22,288 nt of DNA from Halodurantibacterium flavum (GTDB taxonomy: Bacteria; Pseudomonadota; Alphaproteobacteria; Rhodobacterales; Rhodobacteraceae). Shown in pieces: positions 15,823-22,288 of the stretch; the stretch's first letter is position 1, and each line of letters begins with the position of its first letter. The translations under genes were made by a program, and so were the position numbers. Under the pieces are notes generated by a model. It was not told the DNA's origin. It ran no database searches and saw only the letters and a program-made list of their open reading frames with translations. Location: contig NZ_JBHUGH010000031.1 of the NCBI RefSeq assembly GCF_042681825.1, positions 1 to 22,288 on the forward strand, read 5' to 3'.

Positions 15823-16459
15823 GATCATCGAAACCACCGTCTATCGCTTGGGCGAATTGTCCGATGCGGCGAAGGACAAGGCCCGTGCCTGGTATCGTGA
15901 GGGCGGCTTCGACTATGACTGGTACGATGCCGTCTATGAGGATTTCCAGCGCATCGCGGAAATCCTCGGGCTGAACCTCAAGACCCGCACCGTCCGGTTG
16001 GCGGGCGGCGGCACACGGCAAGACCCCTGCATCTGGTTCCGGGGCTTCTGGTCACAAGGGGACGGTGCCTGCTTCGAATCCTTCTATTCCTACCGCAAAC
16101 AGGCGCCGCGCCATATCCGGGAGCACGCCCCGCAGCACACCGAACTACATCGCATCGCCGATGCCCTTCAGGCGATCCAGCGCCGCAACTTCTATCAGCT
16201 TCGCGCCGATGCCAGTCATCGCGGCCATTATTATCACGAATACTGCATGTCGATCTCGGTCGAGCGCGACAGCCCGACCTGGCAGGACATGACTGAGGAT
16301 GCCGAGGAGACGATCATCGAGGCGCTGCGCGATCTGGCTCGATGGCTCTACCGCCAGCTTGAACGCGAATATGATTATCTGTCCTCGGACGAAATGGTCG
16401 ATGAAACCATCGCCGCCAATGAATACACCTTTACCGAAGCCGGTCGCTGCTTCGGATGA
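15815..16459 (+). CDS. Conserved island protein, 214 aa, function uncertain
   Basis: A 214-aa protein starting MPEIIETTVYRLGELSDAAK. The N-terminal helix-rich part (about 10-50) is followed by a strand and the conserved-looking DPCIWFRGFWSQGDGACFESFYSY (about 69-92), then a His- and Tyr-rich stretch (YQLRADASHRGHYYHEYCMSISV, about 128-150) and an acidic helical C-terminus. From memory, relatives have been labelled antitoxin of a toxin-antitoxin stability system, but I see no antitoxin fold and do not rely on that. It overlaps the preceding gene by 8 nt, and a strong terminator follows. Confidence 0.82.
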   Translation: MPEIIETTVYRLGELSDAAKDKARAWYREGGFDYDWYDAVYEDFQRIAEILGLNLKTRTVRLAGGGTRQDPCIWFRGFWSQGDGACFESFYSYRKQAPRHIREHAPQHTELHRIADALQAIQRRNFYQLRADASHRGHYYHEYCMSISVERDSPTWQDMTEDAEETIIEALRDLARWLYRQLEREYDYLSSDEMVDETIAANEYTFTEAGRCFG

Positions 16460-16478
16460 TCCCGGGAAGACACTGACA

Positions 16479-16510
16479 AGCGCCCCGCCGTCCGGTCGGG
16501 GCGCTTTTTT
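16479..16510 (+). terminator. Strong rho-independent terminator
   Basis: GCGCCCCG (16480-16487) pairs perfectly with CGGGGCGC (16497-16504) and is followed by six T. It ends the 14792-16459 unit and means the helicase gene must have its own promoter in the 107 bases before its start. Confidence 0.9.
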
Positions 16511-16541
16511 CATGCTGCGCATTGAGAGTCAGAGGCGGGCC

Positions 16542-16609
16542 GGAAGGGGTTGAGTCCGGGCGGTCGAGAGAGAGCGCTGCCTGGGCTTGCCCTTCCCGCT
16601 CTCCTGAGG
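16542..16609 (+). ncRNA. Structured leader RNA of the methyltransferase-helicase gene (copy D)
   Basis: Outer stem GGAAGGG (16542-16548) with CCCTTCC (16590-16596), inner stem of up to 9 bp with core GGCGG (16559-16563) and CTGCC (16577-16581), and a 13-nt purine-rich loop TCGAGAGAGAGCG. The primary sequence of both stems differs from copies A-C, but the layout and the GAGAGAG loop are kept. TGAGG at 16605-16609 is the likely ribosome binding site. Confidence 0.6.
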
Positions 16610-16617
16610 TTTCCGAC

Positions 16618-19600
16618 ATGAACATGGTTTTCCCCGTGGCCGATCCGGTCACGCCGCTGGCGGCTGCGCCCGCGATCCTGGCTGCGGCCAACCTTCTGCT
16701 CCCCTATCTCGAACGCGGTCAGCGCATCGATGCCGCCACCTTGCGCGGCGCGACGGAAACGGCCTTCGGCGCGTCCGATGCTACCGGCGTCTGGGACTGG
16801 AAGATGGCTTATGAGGCGTGCGAGGTCGCCACAGTTCTCTTCCTGCGCAAATACGGAAAGGCGCTTTTCCGTAAAGCCGCGTCTCCGGCTGCACGGATTT
16901 CCGTGCTGGCAAAGGTCGCGGGGCTGTTGCCCACGCAGACCCGGCGTTCCGAGGAAAGCCAGACCTTCCAGCAGTTTTCGACGCCGGTTCCGCTGGGCCT
17001 TGCCGCCCTGACGGCCGCTGCGATTTCGCCTGATGACAAGGTGCTGGAGCCATCGGCGGGCACCGGGCTTCTGGCGATCCTGGCGCAGACCGTCGGCAGT
17101 TCGCTGATCCTCAACGAACTCGCCGAGACCCGCGCCGATCTTCTTGCTCAGCTCTTTCCGGCCTTTGCCGTCACCCGGTTCGACGCCGCCCAGATCGACG
17201 ATCATCTGGCTCCAGATGCCGTCCCGTCCGTAGTGCTGATGAACCCGCCATTCTCGGTCATGGCCAATGTCAACGGGCGTGTCGCTGATGCGGCCTATCG
17301 CCATGTTGCCTCGGCGCTGGCCCGCCTTGCTCCTGGCGGCCGGCTGGTGACGATCACCGGCGCTGGCTTTGGCCCCGAAGCTCCGGCATGGCGGGAGGCT
17401 TTCATCCGCTTGCAGGCGCGCGGCCGTGTGGTGTTTAGCGCCGCCGTCGATGGCGCGGTCTATGCAAAGCACGGCACCACGATCGACACGCGACTGACCG
17501 TGATCGACAAGCTGCCCGCCGACGACCCGACCAGTTTTCCGGCCTCACCGGGGATCGCGCCTGATGTTGCCACGCTGATCGGCTGGATCGAGGCGCAGGT
17601 TCCGCCGCGCATGCCAGTGTCATTGCCGAAGATCGTGGTTTCCGCTTCGGCCACCGCGCCGAAGACCGTGCGGGGCTATCTCGCTCGCTCGGCGGCTACG
17701 CGATCTGTCGCTGCTCCGGCCAATGATCCTGATGGCGTCGAACTCGCCTATGAGACCGTGGACTGGACGCCACCGGAAGGTGCTCGCCTGTCCGACGCGA
17801 TCTATGAGGAATATGCGCTGCAATCGCTGGGCATCCCTGGCGCACAGCCGCATCCGACCAAGCTGGTGCAATCCGCCGCCATGGCTTCGGTCGCACCGCC
17901 CAAGCCTTCCTACCGGCCCATGCTGCCCGCCGACATCTGCGCGCGTCTGTCCGACGCCCAACTTGAGACGGTGATCTATGCCGGTGAAGCCCATGCCGAT
18001 CATCTCTCTGGCGCATGGACCGTGGACGAGCATTTCGACAACGTGAACGCCGCACCCGAGGATGGTGCCGGATCGATCCGCTTCCGCCGGGGCTTCATGC
18101 TCGGTGACGGAACCGGTGCTGGCAAGGGCCGCCAATCGGCCGCCATCATTCTCGACAACTGGCTGCGCGGACGCCGCAAGGCAATCTGGATCTCCAAATC
18201 CGACAAGCTGATCGAGGACGCGCAACGCGACTGGACGGCGCTCGGCATGGAGCGGCTGCTTGTCACGCCGCTGTCACGCTTCCCGCAAGGCAAGCCGATC
18301 ACGCTGTCGGAAGGCATCCTTTTTACCACCTATGCCACGCTGCGCTTCGACGACCGGGGCGAGAAGGTTTCGCGCGTCAAGCAGATCGTCGAATGGTTGG
18401 GGTCCGATTTCGATGGAGCCATTATATTCGACGAGAGCCATTCCATGCAGAATGCCGGTGGCGGAAAAGGCGAACGCGGTGATGTCGCCGCCTCGCAGCA
18501 GGGACGTGCGGGCCTGCGGCTCCAGCACGCGCTGCCCGACGCCCGCGTGGTTTATGTCTCGGCGACCGGCGCCACCACAGTCCACAATCTCGCCTATGCG
18601 CAGCGCCTTGGCCTCTGGGGCGGGGAGGACTTTCCGTTTGCCACCCGCGCCGAGTTCGTTGAGGCGATTGAGGCCGGTGGCGTTGCGGCCATGGAAGTGC
18701 TGGCCCGCGATCTGCGATCTCTCGGCCTCTATACCGCCCGCTCGCTCTCTTACGATGGCGTCGAATATGAACTGATCGAGCATCAGCTCACCGACGAACA
18801 GCGGCACATCTACGATTCATATGCTGCCGCCTTCGCTGTCATTCATGGGAACCTGGACGCGGCCATGGAAGCCGCCAACATCACCGGCAGCGAAGGAACG
18901 CTGAACCGGCAGGCGAAATCGGCCGCCCGTTCGGCATTTGAAAGCACCAAGCAGCGCTTCTTCGGCCATCTGCTGACCTCCATGAAAACCCCGACCCTGA
19001 TCCGGTCCATCGATGCCGATCTGGAGGCGGGCCATGCCGCCGTCATCCAAATCGTCTCGACCGGCGAAGCCCTGATGGAACGCCGGCTGTCCGAAATCCC
19101 GACCGAGGAATGGAACGATATTTCCGTCGATGTCACGCCCAGGGAGTACGTCGGCTCGTATTTGCAACATTCCTTCCCGGTGCAGCTCTATGAGCCGTTC
19201 AGCGATGGCGAGGGCAACCTGTCGTCACGCCCCGTCTTCCGCGATGGTCAGCCGGTGGAATGCCGTGAAGCCGTGGCGCGGCGCGACGAAATGCTGGAGC
19301 AACTCGGTTCGCTTCCGCCTGTCCCCGGTGCGCTCGACCAGATTGTGCAGCGCTTTGGCACGGGTATGGTGGCGGAGGTCACAGGCCGTTCACGCCGGAT
19401 CGTGCGCAAGGGTGACGGGGCATCGGCACGTCTTGCGGTCGAGAACCGTGCGCCTTCTGCCAACCTTGCCGAGACGTCAGCCTTCATGGATGACCAGAAG
19501 CGCATTCTGGTCTTCTCTGATGCCGGTGGCACGGGGCGCAGCTATCACGCCGAACTCTCGGCGAAAAACCAGCGGTTGCGCGTGCACTATCTGCTGGAAC

Positions 19601-20940
19601 CGGGCTGGAAGGCCGATGCCGCCATTCAGGGGCTGGGCCGCACCAACCGTACCAATCAGGCGCAGCCGCCGCTGTTCCGACCGATTGCAACAGACGTGAA
19701 AGCGGAGAAGCGGTTTCTCAGCACTATCGCGCGGCGGCTCGATACGCTGGGGGCAATCACGCGTGGTCAGCGTCAGACCGGCGGTCAGGGGCTGTTCCGT
19801 CCCGAGGACAATCTGGAATCCGCCTATGCCCGCGATGCACTGCGCCAGCTCTATCTGCTGATCGTGCGGGGCAAGGTCGAGGGATGCTCGCTCGAAAGGT
19901 TTGAATCCGCCACCGGCCTGAAGCTGATGGATTCGACCGGCATCAAGGATGAACTGCCGCCGATCACCACCTTCCTCAACCGTCTGCTGGCGCTGACCAT
20001 CGAATTGCAGGGCATCCTGTTCGCAGCCTTCGAGCAGCTTCTGCAGGCGCGGATCGACGGGGCGATTGCATCCGGCACCTATGACATGGGGCTGGAAACG
20101 CTGAAGGCCGAAAGCTTCATCGCCACGGACCGGCAGGTGATCCACACCCATCCGGGCACCGGCGCTGAAACCCTGCTCCTGACGCTCACCGAGCGCAAGC
20201 GCAATCAGCCGGTCACGCTCGAAGCAGCCCTGGCGGAACTGGATGATCCACGCGCAAGATTGCTCATCAACGAGCGATCCGGTCGTGCCGCCGTGCAGAT
20301 CCCGACCACCAGCGTCATGCTAGATGATGGTGAGATCGAACGGCGCGTGCGGCTGATCCGGCCCATGGAGGCGATGAACATTCCGGTGCGGGCGATGGGC
20401 GAGACCCATTGGCTTGAGGCCGACCGCGCCGCCTTTACCGTGGCCTGGAAGGCGGAACTGGCCGAGGTGCCGGAGTTCACCGACAGCATCCTGCATATGG
20501 TGACAGGGTTGCTTCTGCCGATCTGGAAACGCCTGCCGCAGGACTCCTCCCGCGTCTATCGCCTCCAGACCGACGAGGGCGAACGCATCATCGGTCGCCG
20601 GGTATCGCCGGCATGGGCTGTCAATGCCTCGACCAGTGGCGTCACCAGCAGCCTGACACCGGATGCCGCCTATGCCGCGCTGATCGAAGGTCGCACGATC
20701 CTTGATCTCGCCGAAGGGCTGCAACTGCGCCGCGTCCGGGTCATGGGCGCCAACCGGATCGAACTGACCCGCTTTACTGACGCAATGCGCGACCGGCTGC
20801 GGGCCTATGGCCTCTTCAGCGAGATCATCTCGTGGAAACTGCGCTTCTTCGTGCCCGTCGATGCAACGGGACCGGAGATCACCGGCAAACTACTTGACCG
20901 CTTCCCTGTTGAACGCATCGGTGAGCGGGAGGCCGCATAA
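16618..20940 (+). CDS. Methyltransferase plus strawberry-notch-type SF2 helicase, 1440 aa
   Basis: A 1440-aa two-part enzyme. The N-terminal class I SAM-dependent methyltransferase (about 115-330) has motif I VLEPSAGTG (142-150) and motif IV NPPF (209-212), the signature of N6-adenine DNA methylases. The helicase part has a Walker A variant GDGTGAGKGR (496-505), Walker B FDESH (604-608) and motif VI QGLGRTNR (1004-1011). This order is that of the strawberry-notch (SNO) family found on alphaproteobacterial and other plasmids and islands. It probably modifies or remodels DNA during transfer or defence, but the substrate is unknown. The ATG at 16618 follows leader D; the frame is open 32 codons further up, through the leader. 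The stop overlaps the next ATG (TAATG). Confidence 0.92.
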   Translation: MNMVFPVADPVTPLAAAPAILAAANLLLPYLERGQRIDAATLRGATETAFGASDATGVWDWKMAYEACEVATVLFLRKYGKALFRKAASPAARISVLAKVAGLLPTQTRRSEESQTFQQFSTPVPLGLAALTAAAISPDDKVLEPSAGTGLLAILAQTVGSSLILNELAETRADLLAQLFPAFAVTRFDAAQIDDHLAPDAVPSVVLMNPPFSVMANVNGRVADAAYRHVASALARLAPGGRLVTITGAGFGPEAPAWREAFIRLQARGRVVFSAAVDGAVYAKHGTTIDTRLTVIDKLPADDPTSFPASPGIAPDVATLIGWIEAQVPPRMPVSLPKIVVSASATAPKTVRGYLARSAATRSVAAPANDPDGVELAYETVDWTPPEGARLSDAIYEEYALQSLGIPGAQPHPTKLVQSAAMASVAPPKPSYRPMLPADICARLSDAQLETVIYAGEAHADHLSGAWTVDEHFDNVNAAPEDGAGSIRFRRGFMLGDGTGAGKGRQSAAIILDNWLRGRRKAIWISKSDKLIEDAQRDWTALGMERLLVTPLSRFPQGKPITLSEGILFTTYATLRFDDRGEKVSRVKQIVEWLGSDFDGAIIFDESHSMQNAGGGKGERGDVAASQQGRAGLRLQHALPDARVVYVSATGATTVHNLAYAQRLGLWGGEDFPFATRAEFVEAIEAGGVAAMEVLARDLRSLGLYTARSLSYDGVEYELIEHQLTDEQRHIYDSYAAAFAVIHGNLDAAMEAANITGSEGTLNRQAKSAARSAFESTKQRFFGHLLTSMKTPTLIRSIDADLEAGHAAVIQIVSTGEALMERRLSEIPTEEWNDISVDVTPREYVGSYLQHSFPVQLYEPFSDGEGNLSSRPVFRDGQPVECREAVARRDEMLEQLGSLPPVPGALDQIVQRFGTGMVAEVTGRSRRIVRKGDGASARLAVENRAPSANLAETSAFMDDQKRILVFSDAGGTGRSYHAELSAKNQRLRVHYLLEPGWKADAAIQGLGRTNRTNQAQPPLFRPIATDVKAEKRFLSTIARRLDTLGAITRGQRQTGGQGLFRPEDNLESAYARDALRQLYLLIVRGKVEGCSLERFESATGLKLMDSTGIKDELPPITTFLNRLLALTIELQGILFAAFEQLLQARIDGAIASGTYDMGLETLKAESFIATDRQVIHTHPGTGAETLLLTLTERKRNQPVTLEAALAELDDPRARLLINERSGRAAVQIPTTSVMLDDGEIERRVRLIRPMEAMNIPVRAMGETHWLEADRAAFTVAWKAELAEVPEFTDSILHMVTGLLLPIWKRLPQDSSRVYRLQTDEGERIIGRRVSPAWAVNASTSGVTSSLTPDAAYAALIEGRTILDLAEGLQLRRVRVMGANRIELTRFTDAMRDRLRAYGLFSEIISWKLRFFVPVDATGPEITGKLLDRFPVERIGEREAA

Positions 20941-21977
20941 TGGCGCGTCTCAACGCTTCCGAACTGGCGCAGCGTCTCGGCCGACAGGCCGAGGCGGTGT
21001 GCCGTCACTATCTGTCAAATGGTCGCAAACAGGGCAATTACTGGCAGGTTGGCGATGTCCGAAACACCGCTGGCCGCTCCATGTTCGTCCGGCTGCACGA
21101 CAGCGTGAAAGGCATTGCCGGTAAATGGCAGGACTCGGCCACGGGGGAATATGGCGATCTGCTAGACGTGATCCGGGACTCGCTCGGTCTGATCGACTTC
21201 GCAGACGTTGCCGAAGAAGCTCGGCGCTTCCTCAGCCTGCCGCATCCTGAACCGCAGCCGCCATCTCGTCAGTCCCGAACGCCAGCACCATCGGGATCAT
21301 CCGAGGCAGCACGCCGCCTCTGGCGCATGACGCAGCCGCTGATCGGCAGTACCGCAGAAGGGTATTTACGCGGACGCGGCATTACGGATTTACGCCAGAC
21401 CGCAAATCTGCGCTTCCACCCCAGCTGCTACTGGCGGCCCGAGGACGATGGCCCGACCGAAACATGGCCCGCGATGATCGCCGCCGTCACCGACCTCGAT
21501 GGCAGGATCACCGGCGCACACCGCACATGGCTGGCCCCGGACGGTTCCGGCAAGGCACCTGTCGATCCGCCGAGGAAGGCAATGGGAGACCTGCTCGGAC
21601 ATGCGGTTCGTTTCGGTGATGCGCTGGATGTCATGGCAGCAGGGGAAGGCATCGAAACCATCCTGTCGCTGCGTCAGGCTCTGCCCACCATGCCGATGGT
21701 TTCCGCACTCTCGGCCGGACATCTCGCTGCCATCCTGTTCCCACCGCACCTGCGCAGGCTCTATATCGTCCGCGACAACGATCCGGCAGGTGACAGCGCT
21801 CGTGACAGCCTGGTGGACCGAGCGCACGAGGTGGGGATCGAGGCCATCACGCTCTCGCCCATGATGGGGGACTTCAACGAAGATCTCGCAACTCACGGGC
21901 TGGATGCCGTTCGGGCAGAGATCCGGGTGCAAATCGCTCCCGAGGACGTCAGCCGCTTCATGGCTTCAAGTGCATAG
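20940..21977 (+). CDS. Toprim-domain primase-like protein (DUF7146-type)
   Basis: A 345-aa protein. The N-terminal region (about 15-100) includes NGRKQGNYWQVGDV and IAGKWQDSATGEYGDLLDVI, which resembles the DNA-binding part of plasmid primases, though no zinc-binding cysteine set is complete. The C-terminal Toprim domain (about 225-330) has AAGEGIETILSL with Glu236 and YIVRDNDPAGDSA with Asp279 and Asp281, the metal-binding acidic residues. Toprim proteins of this type occur in plasmid and island replication or transfer modules. Its ATG overlaps the helicase stop by one base, so it probably works with the helicase on the same DNA substrate. Whether it makes primers is not shown by sequence. 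Confidence 0.9.
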   Translation: MARLNASELAQRLGRQAEAVCRHYLSNGRKQGNYWQVGDVRNTAGRSMFVRLHDSVKGIAGKWQDSATGEYGDLLDVIRDSLGLIDFADVAEEARRFLSLPHPEPQPPSRQSRTPAPSGSSEAARRLWRMTQPLIGSTAEGYLRGRGITDLRQTANLRFHPSCYWRPEDDGPTETWPAMIAAVTDLDGRITGAHRTWLAPDGSGKAPVDPPRKAMGDLLGHAVRFGDALDVMAAGEGIETILSLRQALPTMPMVSALSAGHLAAILFPPHLRRLYIVRDNDPAGDSARDSLVDRAHEVGIEAITLSPMMGDFNEDLATHGLDAVRAEIRVQIAPEDVSRFMASSA

Positions 21978-22288
21978 CCGGTCGGGGCCGTGATCGGGCC
22001 GTTCCAATTCCTGTCATGCGCATAGGCTGCATCCTGTCATCAGCAGAGGACCGCGCCTTGGCCTTCCGAGAGGGCGATCGGCCCACAAACGCTCCGGTCA
22101 GGCAATGGCGGCGCCCGACTGATTTCCGTCGGCGGGCAAGCCCGCCTTTACAAGCGCGAAACATATGTGGACACCCCCTTCGTCAAGTCTTTCCTCAAAG
22201 CGCGTCGAATCCGGTTGGGTGCTTGCATATGTCCGGCCTCGTAGTGCGGCCGGTTGGCCGCGGGCCCTGATGATATCCGCGGATCATG
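21978..22288. other. Non-coding right edge of the window with hairpins
   Basis: No convincing gene. GGCGGG-CAAG-CCCGCC (22131-22146) followed by TTT is a possible terminator of the helicase/Toprim unit. CCGGCC (22233-22238) with GGCCGG (22248-22253), or alternatively GCGGCC-GGTT-GGCCGC, forms a GC hairpin close to the end. The ATG at 22286 could start the next gene, but nothing of it is visible. Confidence 0.45.

Noticed and set aside
16510..17472. Minus-strand ORF of 320 aa
   Set aside because: Antisense of the methyltransferase part of the large fusion gene; no motif and no ribosome binding site seen.
22016..22270. Plus-strand ORF of 84 aa at the right edge
   Set aside because: It runs through two GC hairpins, has no ribosome binding site and looks non-coding.

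Overview
The window is the left part of an integrated genomic island in an alphaproteobacterium. The GC-rich sequence, the initiator tRNA and the gene content (ArdC, DUF2958, ParB-like, strawberry-notch helicase and Toprim genes, with short structured leader RNAs) all fit alphaproteobacterial integrative elements. I cannot name a genus from the sequence alone.

Layout. An initiator tRNA-fMet gene (51-127, +) marks the left junction. A large serine recombinase reads toward it, and its last codons are the antisense of the tRNA 3' half. A small, possibly co-transcribed ORF precedes the recombinase. Next comes a DUF1778/GNAT (TacA/TacT-like) toxin-antitoxin pair (2250-3063, +) with a palindromic operator, then the decayed C-terminal end of a tyrosine integrase (about 3105-3300), a scar of an older element.

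From 9769 down to 3349 five genes run on the minus strand with overlaps or very short gaps: abiEi, abiEii, a SIR2-like NADase-type gene, a HerA-type ATPase gene and a DEDDh (DnaQ-like) 3'-5' exonuclease gene. SIR2 plus HerA is a known anti-phage pair. Here it overlaps an exonuclease gene and lies downstream of a type IV (AbiE) toxin-antitoxin module. One strong promoter with an overlapping inverted repeat sits in front of abiEi and may drive all five. abiEii is split, with exact preservation of its reading frame, by about 570 bp consisting of the 5' half of an IS110-family element.

From 9991 rightward all genes are on the plus strand and look like island housekeeping: ArdC anti-restriction, DUF2958, a 712-aa ParB-domain protein, several small unknown proteins, a 1440-aa methyltransferase/strawberry-notch helicase and a Toprim primase-like protein. 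Four of these genes or clusters carry the same kind of structured 5' leader (outer stem, inner stem, purine-rich 11-13 nt loop, ribosome binding site close downstream). Its shape and its association with DNA-acting genes recall the radC RNA motif. Strong rho-independent terminators end the parB and 14792-16459 transcription units. The right end of the island, including the second attachment site, is outside the window.
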